Below are positions 54,197 to 62,964 of a DNA stretch of 64,000 nt, piece by piece. The position numbers were made by a program, and so were the translations under genes. Location of the stretch: assembly GCA_020846715.1 (NCBI GenBank), contig JADLDK010000001.1, positions 1-64,000 on the forward strand, read 5' to 3'. The DNA is from Armatimonadota bacterium (GTDB lineage: Bacteria; Armatimonadota; UBA5829; DSUL01). Every line of letters starts with the position of its first letter. The stretch's first letter is position 1. The notes beneath the pieces were generated by a model. The model saw nothing but the letters and a program-made list of their open reading frames with translations, was not told the DNA's origin and searched no databases.

Positions 54197-56146
54197 ATGG
54201 CCGTCCAAGCCCCACAATCCTCTCTTGAGAAGTCGATCTGCCTGGTTGGGAATCCCAACACAGGCAAGAGTGTACTTTTCGGTATTCTAACCGGTACCTA
54301 CGTCACCGTCTCAAACTATCCTGGCACAACCGTTGAAATACTGAAAGGGTCCGCCACTCTCAACGGAGCGCGCCAGACAATCATTGACACCCCTGGCACT
54401 AACAGCCTGACGCCTATGTCGGAAGACGAGCGCGTAACGCGAGATTTGCTGCTGGATCATCCGCCCGGCGCCGTGCTGCAGGTGGGAGACGCGAAGAACC
54501 TCAAACGCGTGCTGGCTGTGACGCTGCAGCTTGCGGAGATGGGGGTACCCGCGGTTCTTGCGCTCAACATGTCGGATGAGGCTTACGCTCGCGGCATTCA
54601 CATAGACGCCCATCAGCTTTCCGTCGAGCTTGGAGCGCCTGTAGTTCCGACAGTGGCTATTCAGAAGACGGGTGTTGAGGCTCTGATCAAAGCTCTCGGA
54701 AGTCCCAGAGCGTTCACGGCCGAAACTGAATTTCCGGAGTTGATAGAGCGGGCGGTAGAGAAAATATGCCCGCTGCTCCCACAGACTTCGGCGCAACGAG
54801 GGATCGCGCTGATGGCGCTCTCGGGAGACCCGACGATCGCAGACTGGTTGCGCGCGAAGATCCCTGCGGACGACCTTGCGACAATCGAGGAAATTCGCGC
54901 AGGGACGGAGCGAGCTTTTCTCCTGCCACTCAGCCAGATCATTACGCGTCACCGTATGCACCAGGTCAACCGCATATACAACAAGGTGACGGAGCGCACG
55001 GAAGGCTCGGAAGGCCCCGTGGCGGCGTGGCTGGGCCGTGTGTCCATGCACCCGATCTGGGGACTTCCGTTCCTGGCCATGACTTTGTTCCTGACGTACA
55101 AATTTGTCGGAGTGCTGGGTGCGGGAACACTTGTGGACTGGGTTGAAGGGGTGCTCTTCAACGGATATATCAACCCGGCGGCGCGATCGGCCTTCGCCCA
55201 TGTGCCGTTCCCAATCGTGAGGGACTTGTTTGTCGGGGAGTACGGGATCATCACCATGGCTGTGACGTACGGCGTGGCCATCGTGATGCCTGTGGTGTTT
55301 ACCTTCTTCATCGCCTTCAGCGCGCTTGAAGATTCGGGCTACCTGCCGCGGCTGGCGGTAATGGTAAACGACATATTCAGGGCTATGGGGCTGAATGGCA
55401 AGGCCGTGTTACCGATGGTGCTGGGGCTCGGTTGTGACACGATGGCGACGCTGACCACCCGAGTTCTGGAAACCCGGCGAGAACGCACGCTGGTGACTCT
55501 GTTGCTGGCGCTTGGTGTGCCATGCTCGGCTCAGCTCGCGGTTGTCTCGGCTCTTTTGGAGGGCAACACGCGCGGATTTTTCATCTGGGGATCAGTCGTC
55601 GGGCTGGTCATGCTCGCAGTCGGTTTTATCGCAGGCAAGCTGATGCCGGGCCGCGGGTCGGACTTCATCCTGGAAGTGCCACCCATCCGCCTTCCCAAAA
55701 TCGGCAACATCATGTCCAAGACTCTGGCAAGAACGGAATGGTATCTCAAGGAAGCCGTCCCGCTGTTCATCCTGGGAACGCTGATTCTGTTCACGCTCGA
55801 CAAGTTGCACGTTCTGAGATTTCTCGATATGGCGGGGCGCCCGTTTGTAACCGGAATGCTTGGCCTGCCGGCTTCAGCGACAAAAGTCTTTATCATGGGC
55901 TTTTTGCGGCGCGACTACGGCGGAGCGGGGCTGCTGGACATGTATCGCCACCATCTGTTGAACGAATCGGACGTTCTGGTGGGACTGGTGACGATTACGC
56001 TGTTTATCCCGTGTGTCGCCAACTTTATCGTGATGGGCAAGGAGCGAGGCTGGAAGACCGCGTTTGCGCAGGCGGCCTTTATCGTTCCACTGTCGTTTAT
56101 TGTTGGCGGGATCGTACGCCTGCTGTTGAACTCGGGGCTGATATGA
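54197..56146 (+). CDS. feoB: Ferrous iron transporter FeoB
   Basis: A 649-residue Fe(II) transporter. The cytoplasmic G domain has G1 GNPNTGKS (residues 18-25), the G2 region SNYPGTTVE, G3 DTPGTNSL and G4 NMSD. The membrane part has two gate regions: LEDSGYLPRLAVMVNDIFRAMGLNGKAVLPMVLGLGCDTM..., with the conserved Cys, and SAQLAVVSALLEG. About eight to ten hydrophobic helices follow. It is somewhat shorter than E. coli FeoB (773), with a compact linker. GGAG 9 nt upstream supports the ATG at 54197. Its stop overlaps the next start as ATGA. FeoA is not separate here; an SH3-like C-terminus is found in the regulator downstream. Confidence 0.97.
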   Translation: MAVQAPQSSLEKSICLVGNPNTGKSVLFGILTGTYVTVSNYPGTTVEILKGSATLNGARQTIIDTPGTNSLTPMSEDERVTRDLLLDHPPGAVLQVGDAKNLKRVLAVTLQLAEMGVPAVLALNMSDEAYARGIHIDAHQLSVELGAPVVPTVAIQKTGVEALIKALGSPRAFTAETEFPELIERAVEKICPLLPQTSAQRGIALMALSGDPTIADWLRAKIPADDLATIEEIRAGTERAFLLPLSQIITRHRMHQVNRIYNKVTERTEGSEGPVAAWLGRVSMHPIWGLPFLAMTLFLTYKFVGVLGAGTLVDWVEGVLFNGYINPAARSAFAHVPFPIVRDLFVGEYGIITMAVTYGVAIVMPVVFTFFIAFSALEDSGYLPRLAVMVNDIFRAMGLNGKAVLPMVLGLGCDTMATLTTRVLETRRERTLVTLLLALGVPCSAQLAVVSALLEGNTRGFFIWGSVVGLVMLAVGFIAGKLMPGRGSDFILEVPPIRLPKIGNIMSKTLARTEWYLKEAVPLFILGTLILFTLDKLHVLRFLDMAGRPFVTGMLGLPASATKVFIMGFLRRDYGGAGLLDMYRHHLLNESDVLVGLVTITLFIPCVANFIVMGKERGWKTAFAQAAFIVPLSFIVGGIVRLLLNSGLI

Positions 56147-56349
56147 AAACCTCAACCTGCCACTTTTGTGGATACGAATACTCTGAAGAGGAATTGCTCA
56201 GTAAGTGCGACCGTTGTCCTATGAAGATGCATCATGCAGGACTGGGGGTATCCTGCTGTCCAAATTGCGGCATAGAGATTAAAATGAAATCGACAGTCAT
56301 GGAGATATTTTCCGGACTGGCCGCGCGGATAAGGCCGGGCAAGCACTGA
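56143..56349 (+). CDS. Cysteine-rich zinc-ribbon small protein of the feo operon
   Basis: A 68-residue protein rich in cysteine: Cys6, Cys9, Cys22, Cys25, Cys38, Cys39 and Cys42, plus His7, His30 and His31. The pattern C-x2-C ... C-x2-C ... CC-x2-C (CHFCGYEYSEEELLSKCDRC, then SCCPNCG) suggests a double zinc ribbon or a metal-binding module. A short helical tail follows (MEIFSGLAARIRP). The ATG overlaps the feoB stop as ATGA, and its own stop overlaps the next ATG by one base. It is in the position of FeoC-type small regulators of other bacteria but is not a clear homologue. It could bind iron or zinc, or stabilise FeoB. Confidence 0.8.
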   Translation: MKTSTCHFCGYEYSEEELLSKCDRCPMKMHHAGLGVSCCPNCGIEIKMKSTVMEIFSGLAARIRPGKH

Positions 56350-57050
56350 TGAACACACATATAGACCATTTGCTGGAACAGCTCTGGATGGCTGAAGAAG
56401 ACGGACTCGACGTACTGGCGGAAAGCCACGATAACGAATCCATCCCCACGGCCTCGTGCGAAGGGCATCAGGACAGACCTGCGGCCGATCACAGTGTCGT
56501 CAAGACTATCTGTGAGTGTCTGCCCGATCTGCTGGAAGCTGGTGTCGCCGAGCGCCGCAACGGAAACGTTGTACTTACTGGCAAGGGGTCAAAAAGAGCG
56601 GAGCAACTCATCCGCAGCCATCGCCTTGCCGAAGCTTTGCTCAGCCAGGCTATGAATATTGACGTGGAGGCAGAGCAAGACACAATCTGTCAGCTTGAGC
56701 ACGCGTTGAGCCCGGCTGTCGCGGACCACATCTGCGCTTTTCTCGGGCACCCGCCAACGTGTCCGCACGGGAGACCGATTCCACGCGGCCGCTGCTGTCA
56801 GAAAGTGACGCGCGACATCTCCCCGCTTGTGGTCCCGCTCTCAGACGCTGTCGTGGGCAAATCCTACCGCATTACGTTCATCACATCCGGGCGCAACGGC
56901 CGGTTGGATCGCCTGGCGGTGCTGGGCATTACCCCTGACACTGAAATGTGGCTGCATCAGAAGCGCCCGTCCTACGTGTTGCGCGTCGGTGAGACCGACG
57001 TTGCCGTTGACAAAGACATCGCCAGGGATATTTACGTCTGCCCTGCCTGA
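56349..57050 (+). CDS. DtxR/MntR-family metal-dependent regulator with FeoA-like domain
   Basis: A 233-residue regulator. A winged helix (about 1-85) with DLLEAGVAERRNGNVVLTGKGS is followed by the dimerisation/metal domain LIRSHRLAEALLSQAMNIDVEAEQDTICQLEHALSPAVADHICAFLGHPPTCPHGRPIP. This has the DtxR-type His, Glu and Cys metal ligands, including the CPHG..IP motif. The C-terminal 75 residues (LSDAVVGKSYRITFITSGRNGRLDRLAVLGITPDTEMWL) are an SH3-like FeoA domain. The unusual RGRCCQKV segment joins them. It overlaps the small cysteine-rich gene by one base. Located after feoB, it probably represses the operon when Fe(II) is plentiful, perhaps at the leader inverted repeat. Confidence 0.9.
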   Translation: MNTHIDHLLEQLWMAEEDGLDVLAESHDNESIPTASCEGHQDRPAADHSVVKTICECLPDLLEAGVAERRNGNVVLTGKGSKRAEQLIRSHRLAEALLSQAMNIDVEAEQDTICQLEHALSPAVADHICAFLGHPPTCPHGRPIPRGRCCQKVTRDISPLVVPLSDAVVGKSYRITFITSGRNGRLDRLAVLGITPDTEMWLHQKRPSYVLRVGETDVAVDKDIARDIYVCPA

Positions 57051-57152
57051 GGCTGTGGCCACATGACACAGATCCGTGGTCAGGCACGGAACCACTGCAT
57101 GGATGGCCACATCAACCCGAGGTTGCAGAGCGTCCCGGACCTCAGCAGACGC

Positions 57153-57190
57153 AAAAAAGCCGGAGGCCCTTTTTGTGAGGCCATCCGGCT
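57153..57190 (-). terminator. Terminator of the SPW-repeat gene
   Basis: On the minus strand AGCCGGATGGCC pairs with GGCCTCCGGCT (11 bp, one bulged A) around a 10-nt loop and is followed by six T residues. It lies 65 nt after the minus-strand stop codon, and may also stop the convergent feo transcript. Confidence 0.85.
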
Positions 57191-57254
57191 GCGACAAATC
57201 TGCAATCGAATCATCCTTTCACGTATGACTTTAGTCGTTGCGTTTCAGATGACA

Positions 57255-57701
57255 TCAGGTTGCGTGCGGCGCATGGGTCCCCGCTGTTCCGCTCAGAGAA
57301 TGCGTTGTCAATGCTACGGATAGCGCTAGAATGAACGTGATGATACCGAACACCCACTGGTTCCACGCAGCCGCTGTCGCAATCGCGTGAAAAGCCAGCG
57401 CCCACGGCGCGATAAACAGCCAGATTCCGGCTATCACGTTTATCCATTCAGCCACCATAGCTCGGGGCGCCGCAAGGGACCAGAGCGCCAGGACAAATAC
57501 GATAATCCCGAGGACACCCGAGTTCCATGCCGCCGCGCTCTGCGCCGAGCCTTTCGCGACAGATGCGCTCAGCACCCATGTAGCGACAAATAGCCAAATG
57601 CCTATGAACAGGTTCACCCAGTCTTGCCAGCGCTGCCACGGATGCATCGCCTCTGTCCCCGTTGCCGGAGAGTTTCCGCCTTGAACAGTATCTGGAGTCA
57701 T
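57255..57701 (-). CDS. SPW-repeat membrane protein
   Basis: A 148-residue membrane protein with two SPW-type repeats: WQDWVNLFIGIWLFVATWVLSAS followed by AAWNSGVLGIIVFVLALWSLAA, and EWINVIAGIWLFIAPWALAFH followed by AAWNQWVFGIITFILALSVAL. Each repeat has the W-x-N-x-x-x-G-x-W-L and AAWN marks. Four hydrophobic helices result. GGAGG lies 8 nt before the ATG. Function of the family is unknown; such proteins are often seen in stress or desiccation-linked contexts, but nothing local confirms this. It has its own terminator and stands alone between the iron operon and the glycosidase gene. Confidence 0.9.
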   Translation of the reverse strand: MTPDTVQGGNSPATGTEAMHPWQRWQDWVNLFIGIWLFVATWVLSASVAKGSAQSAAAWNSGVLGIIVFVLALWSLAAPRAMVAEWINVIAGIWLFIAPWALAFHAIATAAAWNQWVFGIITFILALSVALTTHSLSGTAGTHAPHAT

Positions 57702-58126
57702 TGTATTTACCTCCCTGTCATTTCGATTCTTGCGCCCATTTATATCAGCGCAAAAAACGTCGCCTGCCGGCCTTCAAGAACACCAGTGAAGCGACTCGTA
57801 AAGTAATCAAAATAATCGCGATATTTCGAGTTGCCTTCGTTCCAGACCGGCCTTCACTAGAGAGTTACCCGCATAGATTTGGTTTTAGACATCATTCATC
57901 TGTTGCCAAAAAGATGTCAGGCAGTGAACCTCTCAGATGCTGCGGATACGGCGGAAGGCGTGGTTTTGAACTGCATCGAGCGAAGGGATACGCCGCTGGT
58001 CCGGCGCACTCACGTATGAGCGGTTCTTCAGCAAAGACGGTGCGCGGCGTGGCATTTCCTGAGGATACAGTTTCTACTGGCTTTGACGCAGGCGCGAAAG
58101 ACAGAAGGGCGTAGAGGAGTGTGATT
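57702..58126. other. Divergent intergenic region
   Basis: About 425 nt between the leftward SPW-repeat gene and the rightward glycosidase gene. A possible -10 TATAAA lies about 40 nt before the SPW start on the minus strand, without a good -35. No convincing RNA gene, repeat or open frame was found. Confidence 0.4.
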
Positions 58127-61100
58127 TTGAGAGTTGTTGTGCTATGGGAGGATGGCTTCCCCACTCTGGACTGCTGTGAACATCCCCGTGAGTTGATAGA
58201 GCAAGCCTGTGGTAAGGATGTGCTCTTCTGCTCAGACGACGAGTTGCCCGCTGCACTCGCGCAGCAGCCAGACGTTGTTATCAATCCGTACGGGTCTGCT
58301 TTCTCCAAAGCGTGCTGGCCGCAGTTTTCAGATTACTTGAAGCGCGGCGGGAGCTGGCTCAATCTGGGTGGCGACCCGCTCTCCCGGCCGGTGCGGCGAG
58401 AGAACGGACGCTGGGAGGTTGAGTGCCCGCAGAGAGCTTATGCCAAAGAACTTCGCATTAATCACGCCTTTGAGACGGAGACGCAAGGACTTGAGTGGAG
58501 ATGGACGGAAGAGGCGCTCCGAAAGCCAGATCTGCCGGCAGCCGAGATTCGCAGGTGCTGGTCTCTCCAGGTGCGATTCTGCGAGGACAAGGAATTCCCG
58601 GATGAATGCGGCTCTACATCTGTAAGGCTCGCACAACTGCGCCCACTGCTCGAAGGCTGTCGCGACGGCCGCCGCATTGCCGCGCCCATCGTCTGTGTTG
58701 ACCGTTTCTATGGAGACTTCGGCGGCGGACGCTGGCTTCTGGTAAACGCGGACCTGGCCAACCCTCTCCCCGCACAGACGCTGTCCGAACTTATCAAAGA
58801 GGCTGCGCAGGGTTCGGTCGAGTTCAGCGTGCGGCCATCTTTTGCCTGCTACCACAGCGGAGAGTCTCCAGCTTTTGCTGTCAGCGCTCGCGCGGGTCGC
58901 ATCTCGCGTTCCGCCTCCGTGAGGCTCCAACGCATTTCACGGGGGCTGGAGTCTCAACCCCACAGGCCAGGCGACGTCGAGCCGGACAGCGTGGAAGATC
59001 CGGTGGCGCAACAAAGCATGCAGATTGGAGGCGCCCATTCATTTGTACGCCTGAGCTGTCCTGACGAAGCGGCCTCGCCTGGTCTGCACTGTTACCGCGC
59101 CGAACTGTTGGACAAAGATACGGGTGAGTTGCTTGCGCAGTGCGAAACCGGCTTCTGGCGCTACGAAGCGCATCTGCTCAGAAGTAATGCTCCACTAACT
59201 GCAGACCGCGACTACTTCTGGCGGCGTGGAAAGCCGTTTCCAGTGACAGGAACTACCTACATGTCCGGCGACACGCACAGGAAGTTTCTATTCGAGCCGA
59301 ACCCCGCTCAGTGGGACCATGACTTCGCGCGTATGAAAGACGCAGGCGTGAACGTGGTACGAACGGGCATCTGGACAGCGTGGTCCCGTATTATGCTTGA
59401 TCCGGGTGCAGTGGATGAGGGTGTTCTGCGGGCATTTGCCGCATTTCTACTGAGCGCGTGCAAGTATGACATCCCGGTGATTTTCACGTTCTTTGCGTTT
59501 CTGCCACCAGCCTGGGGGGGTGAAAACCCTTATCTGGACCCGCAGTCTGTCGCCGCCCAAAAAGCGTTCGTGAGCGCGTTCGTCGAGCGTTTCAAAGAGT
59601 GTGACATCTTTCTATGGGATTTCATCAACGAGCCCTCGTTCTCGTCCAAAGCGAATGAGTGGTACACGCGGCCGAACTATGATCGCTTTGAGCAGGAAGC
59701 GTGGCGGCGATGGCTGCTGGAGCAGGCAAGTGAAGACGAGTGGCGAGAACGGTGGCGTCTGACTCCCAACGACGGCATCGCCTTGCCACCTCCGGAGGAT
59801 TTTCAGGACAAACAGATCAACCAGGGCGCCCATCCTTTGAGGGCTATGACCTACAGGCTGTTTGCGCAGGAGATGTTCAGGCGGTGGGCGGAGGACATGG
59901 CTTCGGTGGTTCGCGCTACCGGTAACCCTGCGCAGCTTGTCACTGTTGGGCAGGACGAGGGCGGCACGGGCGAGCGTCCCGCACCTCATTTCTATGGCCC
60001 GGCCGTGGATTTCACGTCTAACCATTCCTGGTGGCAGAATGACGACCTGCTGTGGGACTCCGTATTCACCAAACTCCCAGACAAGCCCAATCTGATCGAA
60101 GAGACGGGCATCATGTTTGTAGAATCCCCGGACGGAGCAGCCTGGCGCACTCCTTCAGAAGCGCGAAGTCTTTTGGAGCGCAAGATGGCTCTGTCGTTCG
60201 CGGGTGGATGCGCCGGGTTTATTCAGTGGTTGTGGAATACAAACGTCTACATGGACTCTGATAATGAGGTGGGAATAGGCTTCCTCCGGGCAGATGGCAC
60301 AGAAAAACCGGAGCTGGACGCTTTTCGCGCTATTGCAGAGTTCTTCAGAAGCAATGCGGAGAAGATGACGGGCCGTCAGCGCGAAGAAGCTGTGATCGTT
60401 ATCCCCCACTCCAACCTCTTCAGCGCGCGCTGTCTTGCAGATCGTGCGACGCGTACAGCCGTGCGCGCTCTGGAATATGGCGCAGGCATTTCAACGCGCT
60501 GTGTCAGCGAATATCGAATGGCAGACCTGGGTCAACCCAGGCTCATAGTGTTGCCGGTTGCCAGAAACTTGCGCCCCGACTGCTGGAAAGCTCTCTTGGG
60601 AAAAGTTGAACAAGGCTCTACACTTCTTGCTACAGGGTTCATTGATTGCGATGACTACTGGCGCAGAGTAGAACGCCTGGACAGACTTGGGATCAAAACA
60701 CATTCCGTCCCAGTGCACCGATGCGAGGATTTGCGATATGACGCCGGAGCGCCAGTAGAGCCCACCCACACCCGCGCAGTATTTTCTGGAGAAGCTCTGC
60801 AGAGAGTGGACCGCGCCGTCGTCTGCGGGTCGAACGATAGCTCGATCTTCGTCGTTTCCCACGGAAAGGGGAAAGTCATCTACTGCGCCGTTCCGCTCGA
60901 AGTCTCAAGCAACGCGGATGAGTGTGTGATCCCGATATACCTCAGGGCCGCTCGCGAAGCAGGTATCTCACACTGCGAAGATATATCGGATATGGAGACT
61001 GAGGTGCTTCGACGCAGGGAAGTATTCAAGGACTACACTTTACTCATTGAGGTCAATGAAGCGAGCTCGAAGCGACAGTCCCGGCTTATGTCTGAGAAAA

Positions 61101-61195
61101 GAGAAGTCCCTGCTGGACGCATCGCGCTGGCGTTTGTGGATAACAAGAGTGGCGAAGCGGTCGCGAGGCTTGATGTTTGTGCTGGCTCTGTATGA
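58127..61195 (+). CDS. Large multidomain GH-A-type glycosidase with GATase-like domains
   Basis: A 1022-residue protein. An N-terminal alpha/beta domain (VVVLWEDGFPTLDCCEHP; PDVVINPYGSAFS; GGSWLNLGGDP) resembles class I amidotransferase-like folds. A linker of mixed beta structure runs to about 360. A GH5/GH42-like TIM barrel follows (YFWRRGKPFPVTGTTYMSG onward), with the acid/base Glu in IFLWDFINEPSF and the probable nucleophile in PNLIEETGIMFV. A second GATase-like domain (about 760-960, EEAVIVIPHSNLFSARCL; LIVLPVARNLRPDCW) follows, as in beta-galactosidase family GH42. The TTG at 58127 is chosen over the GTG two codons earlier because GAGGAG ends 7 nt before it. No signal peptide: probably cytoplasmic. 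Confidence 0.87.
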   Translation: MRVVVLWEDGFPTLDCCEHPRELIEQACGKDVLFCSDDELPAALAQQPDVVINPYGSAFSKACWPQFSDYLKRGGSWLNLGGDPLSRPVRRENGRWEVECPQRAYAKELRINHAFETETQGLEWRWTEEALRKPDLPAAEIRRCWSLQVRFCEDKEFPDECGSTSVRLAQLRPLLEGCRDGRRIAAPIVCVDRFYGDFGGGRWLLVNADLANPLPAQTLSELIKEAAQGSVEFSVRPSFACYHSGESPAFAVSARAGRISRSASVRLQRISRGLESQPHRPGDVEPDSVEDPVAQQSMQIGGAHSFVRLSCPDEAASPGLHCYRAELLDKDTGELLAQCETGFWRYEAHLLRSNAPLTADRDYFWRRGKPFPVTGTTYMSGDTHRKFLFEPNPAQWDHDFARMKDAGVNVVRTGIWTAWSRIMLDPGAVDEGVLRAFAAFLLSACKYDIPVIFTFFAFLPPAWGGENPYLDPQSVAAQKAFVSAFVERFKECDIFLWDFINEPSFSSKANEWYTRPNYDRFEQEAWRRWLLEQASEDEWRERWRLTPNDGIALPPPEDFQDKQINQGAHPLRAMTYRLFAQEMFRRWAEDMASVVRATGNPAQLVTVGQDEGGTGERPAPHFYGPAVDFTSNHSWWQNDDLLWDSVFTKLPDKPNLIEETGIMFVESPDGAAWRTPSEARSLLERKMALSFAGGCAGFIQWLWNTNVYMDSDNEVGIGFLRADGTEKPELDAFRAIAEFFRSNAEKMTGRQREEAVIVIPHSNLFSARCLADRATRTAVRALEYGAGISTRCVSEYRMADLGQPRLIVLPVARNLRPDCWKALLGKVEQGSTLLATGFIDCDDYWRRVERLDRLGIKTHSVPVHRCEDLRYDAGAPVEPTHTRAVFSGEALQRVDRAVVCGSNDSSIFVVSHGKGKVIYCAVPLEVSSNADECVIPIYLRAAREAGISHCEDISDMETEVLRRREVFKDYTLLIEVNEASSKRQSRLMSEKREVPAGRIALAFVDNKSGEAVARLDVCAGSV

Positions 61196-61352
61196 TGCAG
61201 AGCTCTCGCTGCGTCGGTGCGGGGAGTGTCTGGTAAGTTCGCGCTACAGCCGGAAGCGGCTGGCTGCGCGGCCAGGTCGCGTACTACGATAGCAACCCGG
61301 CGTATTCGCGCAGCCAGCGCTCAGTATCTACCTTCGTTCGAGTGTGAAGCGC

Positions 61353-61871
61353 TCAGGCCTCTTTGCGGGCGGCTTTCAGGGCAGCATCGTAGTCTGGCTG
61401 ATCTGTGATCTCCGGGACGTATTGCACATAGTCCAGCGCGCCTTCCGGATTGACGACGAAGATCGACCTCGCCTCCAGGCGTAACGGTTCGATCAGGGTG
61501 CCGTAAGCCCGGGCAAATGACGCATCCCGATGATCGGAGCCAAACTGGACTTTCTGCGCTTTGTGCTCCTCACGGAAACGTCCCTGCGCAAAAGGAAGAT
61601 CCATACTGACGGTAAGCACGCTTATGTTCTCTGGCTGCTTCGCGGCCTCTTCATTGAAACGCATCGTCTGAATCTCACAGACAGGCGTATCGAGCGATGG
61701 GACCACACTGAGAATCAGCGTTTTGCCCTTGAAGTCAGAGAGCGTGACATCCCCCACGCCACCATCAGTGAGCTTATGCAGCTTGAAGTCCGGCGCTTTA
61801 TCGCCCTTCTTGAGTTCATCTCCTAACACCGGCAGTGGCGTGCCATGCATGGTTACAGTCCGACCAGCCAT
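61353..61871 (-). CDS. tpx: Thiol peroxidase (Tpx), resolving cysteine missing
   Basis: A 172-residue atypical peroxiredoxin that reduces hydroperoxides. The peroxidatic Cys65 lies in VVPSLDTPVCEIQTMRFNEE, the family signature, with the supporting Thr and Arg. Typical Tpx has a second, resolving Cys about 34 residues later in the LPFAQ.RFC motif; here that position is Arg100 (LPFAQGRFREEH), and no other Cys exists in the protein. The fold is otherwise complete (ARSIFVVNPEG; VPEITDQPDYDAAL). GGAGG 8 nt before the ATG at 61871 fixes the start; the upstream frame extension is not real. It probably works as a 1-Cys enzyme that relies on an outside thiol. Confidence 0.95.
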   Translation of the reverse strand: MAGRTVTMHGTPLPVLGDELKKGDKAPDFKLHKLTDGGVGDVTLSDFKGKTLILSVVPSLDTPVCEIQTMRFNEEAAKQPENISVLTVSMDLPFAQGRFREEHKAQKVQFGSDHRDASFARAYGTLIEPLRLEARSIFVVNPEGALDYVQYVPEITDQPDYDAALKAARKEA

Positions 61872-61939
61872 CGTCCAATCCTCCGTCTCACGCAGTAAAA
61901 TTGTCCGCGGCTGACGCCTGAACGCCGGCCGCTGAACCT

Positions 61940-61967
61940 TACATACCCTTTTATCCGAAACCTCCAA
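61940..61967 (-). promoter_or_regulatory. Putative promoter of tpx
   Basis: On the minus strand TTGGAG (61967-61962) and TATGTA (61945-61940) are separated by 16 nt, about 68 nt before the tpx ATG. Confidence 0.4.
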
Positions 61968-62004
61968 ACAGAGCCCAGTTCAGGCGCAAAGCGCGGTCAG
62001 GGGG

Positions 62005-62937
62005 TCAATCTCTGGCGCCGGAAGCCCGAAGAATCTCAGCAATGTGCAGTTTGTTCCGGGCAAGGGCTTTGGCAAGCGGAGTCTGGCGGGTTTCGTCCTT
62101 TGCGCTGACATTGGCGCCGCGCTCGATGAGCAGCCGGACCGTTTCTGAGCCCTCCGCCCACCACTCCTCAACGGCATAGTGCAGGGGAGTCTGGAGTTTG
62201 TAGTTGCGCGCGTTCACGTCCCCACCGTTGTCCAACAGAAGCTCAAGGGTCCGGCGCGCAGGAGCCGCAGACGCCACATGAACAGCGGTATTCCCCATGT
62301 TCGTTGTGGCATTGATGTCCGCTTCAAAGTTCAGAAGAAGCTGCGCAATCTCTTTCTGATTGTGCAGCGCTGCGTAGTAGAGCGGAGTCGCGCGGCGATA
62401 ACGGTCTTTCTCTCGCGCAAGTGCATCGTCATTGCGCAACATCTCACGCACCTGTTGACGCATCCCGAGCGCAGCCGCCGAGTGAATATCTAGCTCGGCT
62501 CCTTTTGTAAGCAACAGGTCGCAGATCGCCCGTGCCCCGCGCTCTGCAGCAGCCTGCAAAGCCGTCACGCCTTCACTGCTTGTGGCGTTTGGGTCTGCGC
62601 CGCGCTCCAGCAAGAGACGGGCCAATCCGGCATCCTGACCTCCCCCACAAGCAGCCAGTATCAGCGGGCTGGAGTCTCCCAGGCTTTCGTGACTGGCAGG
62701 CGCACCTACATCTGCGCCAGCGTCAAGCAGTGTCTTCGCCGCCTCGACATAGTCGCTGTTAGCGTCGGCGCTCCACCCACCGAGTGCAACAAGGTGAAGG
62801 GCCGTGTGGCCGCGTTCATCCCGCTCATTTACCAACTCGGGATGTTGTTGCAGGAGTTCAGCTAGTTGAGCTGTTGCGCCCGAAGCGGCGGCGTGAAAAA
62901 ATCTCTCGGCGCCGGAGACGTCGCTCGGTTGACTCAA
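62005..62937 (-). CDS. Ankyrin-repeat protein
   Basis: A 310-residue protein made almost entirely of ankyrin repeats (about eight), each with the pattern G.TALH.A...G....v..LL..GADvn: GHTALHLVALGGW, GVTALQAAAERGARAICDLLL, RATPLYYAALHNQKEIAQLLL, GNTAVHVASAAPARRTLELLL and LQTPLHYAVEEWWAEGSETVRLLIERGANV. No signal peptide or enzyme domain is visible, so it is a likely cytoplasmic protein-binding scaffold. It starts at a TTG with AAGGA 9 nt upstream and lies 27 nt after the VanW-family gene on the same strand, suggesting one transcript. Its partner is unknown. Confidence 0.92.
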   Translation of the reverse strand: MSQPSDVSGAERFFHAAASGATAQLAELLQQHPELVNERDERGHTALHLVALGGWSADANSDYVEAAKTLLDAGADVGAPASHESLGDSSPLILAACGGGQDAGLARLLLERGADPNATSSEGVTALQAAAERGARAICDLLLTKGAELDIHSAAALGMRQQVREMLRNDDALAREKDRYRRATPLYYAALHNQKEIAQLLLNFEADINATTNMGNTAVHVASAAPARRTLELLLDNGGDVNARNYKLQTPLHYAVEEWWAEGSETVRLLIERGANVSAKDETRQTPLAKALARNKLHIAEILRASGARD

Positions 62938-62964
62938 AGCAGGCGATCCTTGCCGCGACCCAAG

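Noticed and set aside
55522-56142. Start of a long frame overlapping feoB in another reading frame
   Set aside because: Only its last 68 codons, from 56143, look like a real protein (the zinc-ribbon gene); the rest is a shadow of feoB.
58121-58126. GTG start of the large glycosidase
   Set aside because: GAGGAG lies only 1 nt before this GTG; the TTG at 58127 has the proper 7-nt spacing.
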